A DNA stretch of 64,000 bases from Albizia julibrissin (GCA_037074505.1 CM073489.1:24923058-24987057); one strand, 5' to 3'; counted from the stretch's first letter, positions 45,601 to 58,129 are shown. Numbers and translations are program-made. Notes: generated from the sequence alone by a model not told the origin.

Positions 45601-48600
45601 CATGGCCTATTGTTCTTGCTCTTTTGATGCTCTGTTTTACAGGCAATCTCTATCATGGCAAAAAATGGATTTGCACAACTTATTGATTTCAACCCTCTTC
45701 GGGCAACAGACATGCAACTTCCAGTTGGTGGGAGTTTTGTTATAGCTCATTCTTTGACAGATTCTCAAAAGGCTGTCACTGCGGCTAAAAATTATAACAA
45801 TAGGGTTGTTGAGTGCCGTTTAGCTTCTGTAAGTGCTTTTCAGATAAAGAATTCATTTTCTTTATTGTTTTCTTACTTTTTTTTTTGGTTTGTTTTTTAC
45901 ACACCTAATCTGGACTCTTGTGGAGCCAGGGATGGAGGATCGATCCTCCTATTACATTTACTTATTGTCCCTCCCTCCATCCCTGGTTAATTTTTCACCC
46001 TACTGTAATTATTTTTCCACTTTCGACTATAAACAAAATGAAAGTTATAACAATGATGGCTTAATCTTGTTGATATTCATTCAATTGTTTAGAATACTTT
46101 TTATAAATAAAAAACTATGACTGGTTACACTGGATGCTTTTGTTCTCCAAGTTTGACATGTGGTGAACACACAATAAAAAAGGGCGGCTGATAGCAGACC
46201 ATCGCCACTGTTGACGCACAAGAGAAGGAGCAAAGGTCAAGGGAAAGTTATTAAATGCAAAATAAAAATGTCATAATTGATTGTTTTAATATTTTAATTA
46301 TTTAATTATGGTTGGTTGAGGAGTAAGTGGGAATCCTCACTAGTAGATGCACAAGGCACGTAGGAATTAGTGGAGTTAGTTTCCTATTTTTATGTTTTTA
46401 TTTATTAATTCAGAAAATACCAAAAATATGCTCTGTAAGTTTGATTGTAAATTGTACCAAACACTAGAGGAATGGATATCAAATTTTACAGAGTGAAACA
46501 CTTGTGTTAGGAGATTCTCCAAAGGCTATTAGGGAGCTAAAAGTGAGATTCTTGCTTTATCCTCTCTAATAGAATTTTCTCTTCTTCTACTTATCACATT
46601 CTTGGGGTTAGATTCTAACAGCGGCTTAGTGCATAAGGCTTCCACCAGGTGGGGTATGGAGAGGGATAGATGCATGCAGCCTTACCCACGCAAGCGGAGA
46701 AGCTGTGTCCAGGAGTGGTGAACACACAATAATTAGAAATATTCTTATTCTTAATATATTACATTTTTATTATGCTTCATAAACTGTCAATATGAGATGA
46801 TTTTTCCCATTTAAAGCGCTCATTCATTCTTTTCAGCTTCCTTCTTTTCCTCATCATTCAGAACTTTTATTTTCTATTATTCTTTTTTTGTGCGAAAATG
46901 ATATTGATAGAATAGAACCCAAGAAAAATAGTAGACATTGAGAGAGCTCTCTGGCGAAAGAGAAGATTTAAAGACCAAAAAGCTACAAAAGACTACACAT
47001 ACCTCTAGCTGCACCTACTCCCTTCTCATATGCCCTTCTTTCCCCTTACAGCCGGGAACCATAGGTTAATTCTCTTATCCACTGGAATTTCTCTTTCATA
47101 CGCCATTTCCCTTCCCATAAATTCTGCTATGCGCCCTAGGAAATGATTTGTAAATGTGCTCTGAATCTTCAGCTCATTATGATATACTTCTTCAAAACCT
47201 GCAAGAGTAACTTGAAGGAAATACACAAGTAGACAGGTTGGGTCTTATAACATGGTCCAACTAGGTTTAAGTTTCATCATGGTTCAAAAACTTTCGGCTA
47301 GCTATTTCTTTTACTAAAAAGCAAAACAGAAGACCCATGATATCAGATACATCTGGTCATTTTGTGTTTAGAAGAAAAATCAGTTGCTATATTGAGTGCT
47401 TCTGTGCCCATTTGGAAAGCTAGTTTGGGTAGACCAGCGACTTGCCAGTCCTCTCGTCATTTTTTCCAATTTTGCGTTATACTATTGGGAATTTTTTTTC
47501 AGATAGTTCTTGGTATAAAGCTAGGCATGAAACCAGAAGAGGCAATATCAAGAGTAAAGACATTGTCTGATGTTGAAGGGTTATGCTTATCATTTGCTAA
47601 CAGTCACAAATCTTCTGATCTTATTCTTGCTGTTAAGGTAATTTTTGTCCAGTCTCGTCCCATCCTTGTTTTTCTGTAAAAATAATAATCCTTGAGATTA
47701 GCTTAGAGTGTGTAATTGAAACATTCTGTTGCAATCAATATGGATTTATTTGTACAATCAATATGCTTAGACCCTATTTCTGCTTTAACCAAGAAAAAAA
47801 CTTTCCATTTGGCACAGGAACTTTTGAAGGAAGAACCATATACAGCTGAAGAAATAGAGAACATAACTGAGGAAAAACTTACCTCATTTTTTAGCAGTAA
47901 TCCTGCCTACTTGAATGTGGTAAAAGTTACTGAGCACTACAGGTTACATCAGGTACCTTCTTCCATTCCCATTGATTCATTTTATTTGTACCAACCATGC
48001 TAAGATCTTAATTTACTTGTTCTTATTTGTTTCAGCAGTTTGTTTTATATGATTGAAAATTGAAATGAGTTTTGAATTTTGTAATCCAAAAGAATCCCGG
48101 ATGCCATATAGAAGGAAGCTATGAATTATGCATAACTGACTCCCATAAGGAAATATCAATTAATTTCTTGTGCCCTTTATTTTGCATACTGACAATGAAA
48201 ATTTCTCATTAGCTGCAAGGGGCTACCGGTCCCTTTTATAAGCCATTATTTAATTTTTACATACGTATTTCCAGAGAGCTAGCCATGTTTATTCAGAAGC
48301 CAAGAGGGTACATGCTTTCAAAGAAATTGTATCATCAAATTTAAGGTAAGTAAAGTGAGCCTATGGGCAATCACAGCTATACTTTTTAATGGATGCTCAC
48401 TGTTATGGAATCTTGACGTGTTGAATGCAACACTTCAAATTATTTCTAATTCTGCAGAAAAAATTATTAGATAATTGATAATCATACTATGAAATGATTA
48501 AATCCCAACCTTTCATTGGTTTATCTTCAACCATCCAATCTTTTTTCAGCCAGGAGGAGATGCTAATGAAGCTTGGTGATCTTATGAATGAAAGTCATTA

Positions 48601-49397
48601 TAGTTGTAGTGTCCTATATGAATGCAGGTACTGACTCGCAATACTGGCTTTTAGAATCTTATTTAATTTTTTTTTTTAAGGTGCTCTCTTTCTTGTGTTG
48701 GATTTTGTCTGTCATCTTTGGTTAAGCTTCAGTGCTAAATGAGCTTTTCTCAGTAGACTTTCAAGTCCCAGGATGAACAATGCTGCTGATCAAATGTCTC
48801 TTCTATAAGTTTTTCAATCTGATTAAATTAATCAATAGGTTTTGGATATAACCTTCTGAACCTATCTTAGCATATCTTCTTCCTTTGAGTGTGTCAATAA
48901 TAATCATTACCTTTCACTTATCAGACCAAAATGTTTAATTACAGCCGCCTTGGCTTTATGTGTTTTCTTTTGCTTCTGTCACCAGCTAGCTGCCCAGTAA
49001 GATTTGTTCATTATCAAAAACATTACAATTTCTTTCTCTTGTTCATGCAATCAGCTGTCCAGAATTAGAAGAACTCGTAAATATTTGTCGCGAAAATGGC
49101 GCTCTTGGGGCTAGGCTTACTGGAGCTGGATGGGGAGGTTGTGCTGTTGCTTTGGTGAAAGAGAGCATGGTTCCACAGTTTATCCTCAATCTGAAGGTTA
49201 GGTTTCAGATAAATACATAATGGTCCTGTAATTTTATTATTTGAATAAATAAGTTGTTAATGGTGGATTCTATATATGTGTTTCAGAAAAATTTCTACCA
49301 GTCCAGGATTGAGAGAGGCATCATAACAGACAATGACCTTGACCTCTATATATTTGCTTCCAAGCCATCAAGTGGAGCTGCGATTTTGAAGTTTTAG
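42667..49397 (+). CDS. GALK: Galactokinase
   Basis: Galactokinase phosphorylates galactose at C1 with ATP in the cytosol, feeding free galactose from wall and glycolipid turnover into sugar-nucleotide pools. Thirteen exons: 42667-42829, 42972-43150, 43343-43389, 43981-44075, 44206-44288, 44816-44884, 45643-45828, 47503-47637, 47818-47952, 48275-48345, 48550-48627, 49055-49196 and 49287-49397. The phases agree throughout and give 497 aa, essentially the plant family length. The galactokinase signature GRVNLIGEHIDY is at 55-66, the GHMP ATP loop GSGLSSSSA at 162-170, the catalytic Asp in GGMDQ at 211, and the third GHMP motif LTGAGWGGCAVAL at 435-447. The C-terminus ends SSGAAILKF. Intron 1 begins with a CT microsatellite, and intron 7 (1.67 kb) contains a hairpin and a SINE-like repeat. 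A SINE-like insertion follows the stop by about 70 bases. The gene looks functional. Confidence 0.97.
42838..42859. repeat. (CT)n microsatellite at the start of galactokinase intron 1
   Basis: About ten CT units start just eight bases after the intron 1 donor. Confidence 0.9.
45926..45986. repeat. Hairpin in galactokinase intron 7
   Basis: CCAGGGATGGAGG (45926-45938) and its exact reverse complement (45974-45986) bracket a short loop that itself begins with the palindrome GGAGGATCGATCCTCC. It is probably the remnant of a small foldback element. Confidence 0.65.
46612..46720. mobile_element. SINE-like repeat fragment in galactokinase intron 7
   Basis: The sequence GCTTAGTGCATAAGGCTTCC followed by GCATGCAGCCTTACCC and GCGGAGAAGCTGTG resembles a repeat common in plant genomes. 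It also resembles the copy at 51068-51199. The ends are unclear. Confidence 0.45.
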
Positions 49398-49468
49398 CTT
49401 TGTATTAAATCTTAATCAAAATGATTTGGAAAACCAAATCAACTCAAAAACCCACGCTAGAACTAGAT

Positions 49469-49590
49469 TCTGAGTGCACTTGGTGCATGATCCTAATATC
49501 AAAGTAATCTCCTTATATAGGGAAGGTGGAGGGTTCGATCCTCCACAAGGTTAGTAAGGCCTCCAACTCAAAAAAAAAAAAAAAAGGTTC
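49469..49590 (+). mobile_element. tRNA-derived SINE-like insertion near the galactokinase 3' end
   Basis: It has an RNA polymerase III B-box-like GGTTCGATCC near 49535 and, upstream, GAGTGCACTTGGTGCATGA as a possible A-box region. It ends in a run of about 16 A. TTCTGAGT before and TTCTAAGT after look like an imperfect target duplication. It probably falls in the galactokinase 3' UTR. Confidence 0.5.
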
Positions 49591-51055
49591 TAAGTAGGTT
49601 TTTTCACTAGAAATGACAAGAAGGAAAAAATAGGGAAAAAAAAGAAGTGCAACATTTATCTCCCTAACCTCATATGAGATTGAGAGGAGAGATGTACATT
49701 CCCTTTTCCCACCTCTTTAAACTTACCAAATTACCCTTTTTTCATTGTAATTCTATGATATCTCGTCTCTCTCTGCTGCGTTGAGAATTTGGGATGCACT
49801 CTTTTTGTCCTTAAATGATACTTTCATCTGCATTAACTGTTATTTCTCAACTCACAATTCGACCACTCCTATCAATTGACACATAGTAAGAATTGACAGG
49901 AGCCACTAAAAATAAGGAGATGATCAATCTCAATCTATTGCTTGTTTGAAGTTGTTAATCATAATCATGTTTATACGAGTTGTGACAACTTTTCTTATAT
50001 ACTATAATTGTCATTCCAAACAAGTCTTAATCACCCCTCTGTCAAGTGATAAGGTAGAGACTTTTTTTACGCTTCATCTACATGGGCTACAAAACCATGT
50101 AGAAATCCCTTTTTACCTGTCTCATTAATTGATAGAGAACATAAAGAGATTATCCAGATTTGTGAAGAGAATATGGACATCTCAAATCTCATATAAATAT
50201 AAAATGTTTACATATATGGCGATGTGATGCAAATCTCTACCGTTGCATATAGAGATGTGCACCTAATCCGATTTCTTGACACGTGTGTGTCTTTTATCAC
50301 TTTCCTTCAAGTTACTTCAACAATCAAAGCGGAAAAAAATAAAACGCAATAGTTTTATTAGAGCTATAGACATTGTAGTGTGATAAGTTTAACCGAAAGG
50401 ATCTGTCTGGGCCAGTCGTCAATCTCTTCATATCAGCCCCCCACGTGTTTGTGCCACCTCATTCCAAAGATTTGGCCACAAAATTGTACGTGATTTGTGT
50501 GAACCTTGTTCATTATTTTCAATATAGTGTCCCCATTTTGGATATCATAAGATCTGCCCAAGTGATCTAAATATTGAATATCTAAACTTTATGTCACATT
50601 GGATGATTAATATAAAAATTAAATAACTAATTTATAAATATTAAAGAAATTAATTTAGTTATTTATAATAACTAGGTGTTAATTTTCCTAAAATATTATG
50701 TGTAATCGACTATATTGAAAATACCTTTTGATGTAAAACACCTTAATATGTACAGTGAATAGAAATATTTTATATAAAAAATTATAAATTTGTGAGATAA
50801 AATGGATTGAAATTTTATATTTAAGACTAAAGCCACTATCTAGCTCTTTTATTAAAAACAAATGTAGTACTGACTATATATTCACAAAAACTTTATAAAG
50901 TTTGAGACATATTAGTGAGTAGTTCATAGCTATACACCATCTCTGATTTATGAACTCCCCAGTAGCTTCTTCTTTGTAAAACACAAATATTTTTTTGATA
51001 ACTTTGTAAAACACAAATATGTACTACATGTCATGCTTAATTAGATATGTGTGTA
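49591..51055. other. Gene-free stretch
   Basis: No coding sequence recognised. It is AT-rich, with no repeats that I could pair to others in the window. Confidence 0.45.
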
Positions 51056-51067
51056 GTGTCTTAAGGT

Positions 51068-51199
51068 GGGCAGGGGCCTACTACACAAAGCTTTCACCAT
51101 ATAGTATCTGAAAATGGAGAGATGTATACAGTCTTACCTCACAAGCGAAGAGGCTGTTTTCAATATTTGAACTAATGACATCCAAGTCATATGGTGATG
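51068..51199 (+). mobile_element. SINE-like retroposon with a 12-bp target duplication
   Basis: GTGTCTTAAGGT is present exactly on both sides (51056-51067 and 51200-51211). The 132-bp insert has the ACACAAAGCTTTCACC, ACAGTCTTACCTCACAAGCG and CCAAGTCATATGGTGATG blocks. The first two resemble the fragment in galactokinase intron 7. A long perfect duplication of this kind is typical of LINE-driven retroposition. Confidence 0.65.
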
Positions 51200-51425
51200 G
51201 TGTCTTAAGGTAAATTTGAAAAATAAATTATATTTTGTGCTTTTATGTCATAAGCTTTTTGGACAATTGTGGGTGATTTTCCCAAAGACCTTTTCTATAT
51301 TTACATGAATTTAAAGTCAAAAACTTGTGTTAAGTTGCTATAATTTCTTGTACCATAAATAAAAGTTATATTGTACTTAATTGTTTTCTATTTTTAATAT
51401 TTTATTTTCATTTACAGCAGTAAAT

Positions 51426-51690
51426 GACTAAGGTTATTAAATCCGGACTGGCCACTAAACCGGTCAGGGTACTGAGTCAAGGGTTAATGGGTCAAATCGG
51501 AGTCAAGTCAAAGTTATTTTGGAACCAAACCAGTGATGAAGTGAAGATTTAAAGGCTATTAATATGACATTATGAGGAAATTTCAAAATAAATTCAATTT
51601 TTTAAAAAAGTGAACTGGGTTGATGACTGAACCAAAAATGTTTAGTGGCTAGTTCACCGGTTTCTAGGCCAAAATGTTTGAGTTTAATAA
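51426..51690. mobile_element. CCGGTT-rich palindromic repeat (family Q)
   Basis: It starts near GGTTATTAAATCCGGACTGG and carries CACTAAACCGGTCAGGGTAC. It ends with AGTTCACCGGTTTCTAGGCC, so CCGGT words are inverted across it. It resembles 12684-12875 and the edges of 30633-31202. Confidence 0.5.
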
Positions 51691-52516
51691 ATGCTTATTT
51701 TTCACATTTGTCCCGCAATTAATGCTCATTTCCAATTTTTCCCACTTATTAGATTTAAGACATATTTAATAAGTTAACTGTTACTTCTTATTTTTCATGA
51801 ATTAATTAAAATGTCTTATATGATGAATCGGTGGGAATATTTTAAAATCTAATATCCCTTTTAGGTTATTTATATCAGCAATAAGTACAGCTCCCGTGCA
51901 TCAGATGGGGTGATTGTCTTGTTATCCATAATTAGATTGGGCTACCTAAGAAGAAAACTCACGGAGTAGCTCAATTTTTAACAATGAATATATTAAATTT
52001 TTCTGAATTCAAATAATATTTATGATAAATATATCCGTAATCATAAAAATAATTTCTACAAGAAAATTCTAGCGTTAAAATTTGAATGTATTTCCAAATT
52101 AATTAAAAAAAACTAGGTTAAACATGCATGTGTTATTTAAAAAAAAAAGACAAATATTTTTAAAAATAAAAGGATTATAATACAGAGCTAGAACATGAAT
52201 AATAATCTAAATTATAAAATATAATATAATTTCTCATCCTAATAGAAACAAAAAAAAAAAAACATTGCAAGACATGTATCCGTTTAATATACATGCATGC
52301 ATATTCATAAAGTTAACCAATTTTTAATAATTATGAATGGGGCTGGAATAGTTACCCTAGAATAAGCCTTAAAATATTATATAATTAGATAAGAAAAATA
52401 AATTTACGAATGCTAATTTTTCTTAGACATAACTAATTTCTTATTAAAAATAATTTTATTCAAGACATTGTGAAATATTTAATATGAATACTTCAATCAG
52501 TTGCAATCAAACTTTA
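51691..52516. other. Gene-free AT-rich stretch
   Basis: Nothing recognised beyond AT-rich sequence with A-runs. Confidence 0.5.
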
Positions 52517-53362
52517 GGGTCTGTTTGATATGTTAGAATTAATTTTGATGGAAATAGAAATGGATATAGATATGGAAATGATGTTTAAAAGTGTATTTGA
52601 TATGGCTTGGAAATGAGACCTAATTTTTATATAAAAATACTAAAATACCCTCAATAAAAAAACCCATCTACTACTAGAAAAAAATAAAACTTCTACTGAG
52701 AAAAAAATCCATCGCTTTTTTGTGTCTTCCCTTCTCTAGACTAGAGACGAGCTTTGAGCAGATCTCACTACCTCCCCCACTATCGTCTCTGATATGGCTT
52801 GTCGCGCAAGAAAGACGTTGATGGAGGAGGCTGCCATCACCACTGTCATCATCGTACGCCTGGTCATCGGAGAAGAGGAGGGTAGACAGAGATGAGGATC
52901 AGACGAAGAGAGGCTAGATCTCACCAGATCAGATGAAGAGGAGTGAGAGAGCTGTTGTCACTAGTGAGGGAGAGCTATCGTTGTTGTCTTCATTTGATCT
53001 AGTGAGGGAGAGCTATTGTTGTTGTCGTTGCAGTTGCTGATGCTAAAGGACGCCATCATCGTTGTCGTCGCTGGTAGAGGGGGGAGAGCTGTCGTCATTG
53101 TCATTCTTGCTAGTGAGTGACAGAGGTCGCCAGTGAGAGAGGAGGTTGAATGTAATAGAGGAGGGCAATGAGTGGAAATGACCAGATGAAATTACAAATC
53201 TTAGATAAAATGATAGAATTCATCTGAGTGGAATTATACCTATTTGGCTTCCATATGGAATTAAAAAATTTTCCAATTTCATCATACCAAACAAGCCTCA
53301 TAATGAAATTGATATCTAATTCTATTTCCACCACCTCAATTTCATCATATCTAACGGGTGAC
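52517..53362. mobile_element. Probable MITE/non-autonomous DNA element with a GC-richer core
   Basis: The left end (GGGTCTGTTTGATATGTTAG, then TTTTGATGGAAATAGAAATG) is matched in inverse by the right end (CTATTTCCACCACCTCAATT, then TCATCATATCTAAC). The flanks are TTA at the left and TAA at the right. The interior 52730-53160 is GC-richer, with repeated GTTGTCGT/GAGAGCTATCGTTGTTG phrases. It does not encode a recognisable protein. Confidence 0.5.
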
Positions 53363-53396
53363 TAATTTTCCATGCGCAAGACGCAAGTGATATTAA

Positions 53397-53629
53397 GGGT
53401 CTGTTTGGCATGAGGGAATTGGAGGGAAAAGGAGGGGAGGGAAAATTTTTACAAGTTGGTTTTGAAAAAATTAGAAAAGTAGGGTTATAAAATTTTAATA
53501 AAGATAAGATGAAAAATAAAAGAATAAGAAAAATTAATTAAAAACTTTCAACCCCACTTTTCTAATTTTTATAAATCCAAGTTATAAAAATTTTCCCTCC
53601 CCTCTAAATCCCTTATACCAAACAGCCCC
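53397..53629. mobile_element. Tourist/PIF-like MITE (family T), third copy
   Basis: It is flanked by TAA (53394-53396 and 53630-53632). It starts GGGTCTGTTTGGCATGAGGG and ends TATACCAAACAGCCCC. The interior (AATAAAGATAAGATGAAAAATA, CAACCCCACTTTTCTAATTT) matches the copies at 31734 and 33584. Confidence 0.85.
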
Positions 53630-53632
53630 TAA

Positions 53633-54750
53633 AAAACAAGTTTGGTAGACTAGTCCTACTCTCCCTCTTTAAATTTAAGTTCATGAATCGGCCGAGGCTG
53701 TTCTGAGATTCATTCATGGCAAAATAAACAAACAAACAAATAAATTTTTTGTATGATTTTTTTCTTGCTGAAAACTTAATACATTTTAAGTTATAAAAAA
53801 AAGTACTCATCCCGTAGGTGATTAATGTATGGAATTAATACTTGTTATACTTTCTTTACCGAAAAAGCTTGTTATAGTACTTTTTTTAAGAAAATATAAA
53901 CAGCTAATTAAATTAAATTTCTCGTGCATGAAAATTCGGTATAAAAATTAAATTTGAGTATATCAAAAATTATTATTTTTTGATTTCTTCTGGTATAAAA
54001 AAAGTATATACAAAATATTTTATTTTCTAAATTTAATTAGAAATGAAGCTGTTACGCCCTTGCTTCCTAATTGAAAATATTTACCAATTTTTAAGGAGCA
54101 AATTTTGACAGAAATTTAATCCTAATCTTTCATGCAAAACAAATATATATTTGCAACAACAATTAACTAAACAAAACAAATAAAGAAATTCATTTGATTT
54201 ATTCCATACTAAAAAGTAAAAACAAAGAAGAAAATGAAAACTTTGTTACCACATTCCCTTGTTAAAGGAAAAAGGTTTTTTTTTTTTAATGAAAACGAAA
54301 AAAAGGTTGTTCTTTGGATAACAATCAAATCCATGATATCCTATTAGATTGATATATAGTAATGTAAATAAACAGAAACGCCAAAATTAGACATAAAAAA
54401 GAAAGCATGCAAGCTTAAATTAAGTTCAAAAAGTAATAATTAGCTAAAACAATGGATTAATACAAAAGACAAAACGGGACATAAAAAATTTATTTATTAA
54501 TAGAAACAAAAGAAACAGCAAATGAGTCGAAGGCACAAAGAGGTGAATATGCCAATTTGCCAACTGTCATCGGCAAAGGCCTGCTTTCTTCGATCCACAT
54601 TGCGTCTTTTCTTTCTCGATGGATTACACAAATACGCAGATTTGTGTTCCAGCACATGGGAGTGAGAAAAAATTGAAAGATATGAAGAGAGAGAATGAGA
54701 GATAAGCCAAAAAAGAAGTGATTTTCGCCCTTTTTTGAAATCTTGAAATT
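53633..54750. other. Gene-free stretch upstream of the membrane-protein gene
   Basis: AT-rich; no gene recognised. GA/CT-rich sequence from about 54500 probably belongs to the promoter and 5' UTR of the gene starting at 55806. Confidence 0.45.
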
Positions 54751-54762
54751 CCAGCACTTCCT

Positions 54763-55805
54763 GGTTACCCTCCTCTCTTCTCGTGTGGTCCCCTTTATCT
54801 CTTTCGTTTTGCCTCTGAGAAAATTCAACTCTCTTCTCTTTTACGGCAGTGACTTCGCTCAATGCTCATCGGATCTGGGGTTTGCTTTGCTTGCCATAAA
54901 GGTATCTTCGTTTCTTCTTCGCCTTCCTCACCTTATTTGTCTGATGTTATTATTGCTATTATTATTATAATGGCTGAAGCTAAGTCCGAAGTTTCTTTGT
55001 TTCTTGGATTTTGTGGGTTTTCTTTTACGGGGAATTTATTGATCATACGGAGTGCAATGTGACTCCATATGATGTGGGGTAGTGGTTACAGAGAGATTTT
55101 CGCTTGCTTTGTTTTGTGGGGTTCATCGGTTTCGTGTGTGTATATATGTTTGTTTCGTCTTCACCTTCTTCTCAGTTTCTCTTCTTGGTGAGAGACATTT
55201 TCAAGCCACTGAGCCGGCCTTGTAGGTTTTTGTTCCTTTAATATCCCATTTCCTTAACTTTTTCTTGGACTTCTGTTTTCCAGCTGTTCGGTTCCGTCCT
55301 TTCTTCCCAGTAATTTTGTGATGATTTACACTTTGTATGTTTGAATTGTTGCTTTTAGCTTGCTTGCAGTTGCGCTTTTTTGGGTTAATTAATCTCGTTT
55401 GCATCTCATAATAAGACCAACTCCCATGTAATCAACTAACTAAATTGTGTTGTTTCTTGTCATATTCCAGGGCTGCTTCATTTTGTTTTATGAGAAGGGG
55501 TTGGAATCAGAATTGAGATCGTTGCAATTGAGCTTAGAAAGGAAGAGGGAAAGAGTTTGATGATAATATCCAGTCTATCAATATCTTGAAACGTGTCTGA
55601 AGTTTAAGGAGGCATCTAAATTGTTTATTGTGGAGTTGAATAGTGCATTTTGGTGATTTATGTTTAGTTCAGGAGGCCAGTTTGCAATATGGGTTAAATT
55701 CGAGGATTTGGTCAAGGGTGAAATTTTGTAGGAACTTTTGTGGCTCTACTGATTTTCCAGTGTAACAAAGGGGAAAAAGTTGGATTGGCTTTGTGGCTTT
55801 AAGAG
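54763..55805 (+). other. Probable 5' UTR with an intron (54901-55470)
   Basis: A donor-like AAAG/GTATCT at 54900-54901 and an acceptor CATATTCCAG ending at 55470 bracket a T-rich intron-like stretch. The flanking pieces lack long frames. A 5'-UTR intron is a common plant arrangement and would bring the leader to the ATG at 55806. Confidence 0.5.
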
Positions 55806-57973
55806 ATGGGGATGGAAGATAACAAAATAGATCTTGAAATGGGGTTGACTGTAAATGTTGATGATTTGGGGAAAATTTCTACTCCAGACAGTGCAGGAAA
55901 AGGAAAGACGCTATTTGCTAAGTTTTTGAGGGATTATGTAAAGGGTGGTGATAGGTCAAGTTTATACTGCAGTGAATCAAATTTGAGTGGAATTCCTATT
56001 GTGGATGTGTTGAACTCAGTAGATAGTGCAACAAAGACCATAGTAAAAGAGAAACGTAAAAGTTCCAGTAACAAAAAGGCTCTCAAACCTCCAAGACCAC
56101 CACGAGCTCTGTCATTGGATGCAGCTGACGAGAAGTTAATCAGGGAGATATCTGAACTTGCCATGTTGAAGCGTGCAAGGATAGAGCGAAAGAAAGCCTT
56201 GAAGAAGATGAAAGCTGCCAAATCAACTTCATCATCAAGTAGCTGCATATTTTCCATGGTTTTCACTATTGTCTTCTTTTTTGTGATTATATCCCAAGGT
56301 ATTATTTGCTGAAAAACTAACTTCCATGTGCACACCGATCCTGCATTTTGTATGTTACTTGTGTGGCTAAAACTGTCAATGTTGTTTGATGTGCTTGAAT
56401 TTTTCAAATATCATGATTAGTACTTCAATACTTTGTTTTGTGACTCAAAAGGAATCAACCTATCAGTTATGTTTATAACGAGTGACATCTACTGTGTATC
56501 GGTTCTAATGGTCCTTTCATCAACTCTAGTGACTAGGTCAGAATTGCAAGAAACAGACCACTTTTAGTTTCAGAACAAAACAGGGTAAAAGATGAACGAA
56601 GATTTAAGGCTTTCATTATATAAAATATTCCTGTAAGATGTTATACATATTTGCACACATCACAAATTTTTTTTTATTTACCAAATTTAGACATATTACA
56701 GTTTTTTTTTTTCAGATTTAAAGTAAATTTTTTGTAGAGTATTGGTTTTTTCCTTTGTATTTGGTGATAGCTAACCAAAGCATATGTTAGGTTTTAGTCA
56801 TGCTCTCTCATGTTTTATACTTCATCTTGGTTGCATTCCATTTTTACGTGAGATATTTGTTTACATGTGAGGAAGCAAAGTAGGGATTTTCATAGTAGAG
56901 ATAAAAACAATTGCTAGCCATGCATCTTTGGGAAGAAATGGTCCTTGACAATTAAAATGGGATCAATAATTTTATACTATATCATAGCCTCTTCGACCAA
57001 TCAATTAAGAGCTTGATCCATAGGACTCATATTTTGCTATAATTATATTCAATTTGGAATTTGCAAGGTTGACCTACACTTTTTTCCATTATTCGAGCCA
57101 AAAAGACTTTATCTTGAAGCTACCTGAGAGATAAAACCAGTTGTCACGTGGGAGACTAAATCCAATTTTGGGACAATGCGACCTACAGTTGGCCTGCACT
57201 TACTTCCTTTACCTTTTAATTCATTAAATTTTTGGTATTATGTTAAAATTCTCGACGAACTATCTTTTGCTTATATGTTCCTTATGATCATTCCATTCCC
57301 TTTGCAGGGATGTCATCAGGAAAAAGTTCAGTGGCAAGTTTCCAGGGATCGCCTGTGCCTGCTGGAGGAATAGAGGGTGGTGTGATTTCAGTTCAACACC
57401 AACTTAACCCATCTGCGAGCTACTTGAACGCGCCCGGTTCAGAGTCATACAAGTAAGTTTAATTGCTTTTATGCTTATTGAACCTCTTCTGCAGCAACAT
57501 AATTCCAATTTTTTTCTCACAACAAAACAGTGCTAGTTTGTGATGCGGGGCTACATTAAAAGTTATTGTTTACTCTATGTTTTTTATTACCCCCTGAGAT
57601 TTCTGACCTTTTTTATGTAGATAATTGAGGCAATTTAAGATTTAATTAGTAGTTAAAATAAACACATGGGTTTGAAAAAGTGTTCAGTGCCGAGCCATTA
57701 TGTGTTATAAGTTGGAACTCACAACCTTTTTTAAGGAATATTGAGTCCCTTTTACTCAATTCACTTGGTATTGGCGATACTCCTCTTTTTTATGACAAGT
57801 TGAACTATAATATTTTGGGAATTATGGTATTTCATTTATGCTTAACTTCTGTGCTCCATTGTTGGGGATGTCATATAACATGAATTTCTGTTACTGGATG
57901 GGTTTGTTGCAGTTTTGTACAGCCAATCACAAATGCATATTTGCCCACAAAACAGCCAAGAGACACACGTTAA
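55806..57973 (+). CDS. Uncharacterised plant membrane-anchored protein
   Basis: Exons 55806-56298, 57308-57452 and 57913-57973 join in phase to encode 232 aa. I do not recognise a named family. The first ~95 residues are acidic to mixed. Next comes a basic stretch (KEKRKSSSNKKA) and a Pro-rich block, PPRPPRALSLDAADEKL (about 97-113). An Arg/Lys-rich helix follows (LAMLKRARIERKKALKKMKA). A Ser run then leads into one hydrophobic segment, IFSMVFTIVFFFVIIS (about 147-162), which looks like a single membrane anchor. The tail is Gly/Ser-rich and ends NAYLPTKQPRDTR. With positive charges just before the anchor, the N-terminal part should face the cytosol. Exon borders are good and codon use is even, so the gene is probably real and active. 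Its function is unknown; the Pro-rich and basic blocks could mediate protein or membrane binding, which is inference. Confidence 0.8.
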
Positions 57974-58129
57974 TGCAAGTAGGAAGAAAGAAGATGGGGA
58001 AGTGCTCTTTGTGCTTCTGACTCGAGCCATTTTATTTTCTTTTATTGTGTTTCAGTGTAGTTTAGTGTTCTTCTGTATGTATTAATCTGTGTGGGAAGGA
58101 GGTAGTGCTACTTGGCCTTTGCCTCCTCA

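Noticed and set aside
49500..49560. tRNA gene suggested by GGTTCGATCC
   Set aside because: There is no cloverleaf with an acceptor stem; the poly(A) run and imperfect flanking duplication fit a SINE.
52736..53160. GC-richer frames inside the 52.5-53.4 kb element
   Set aside because: They consist of short repeated phrases (GTTGTCGT-type) and have no protein similarity.
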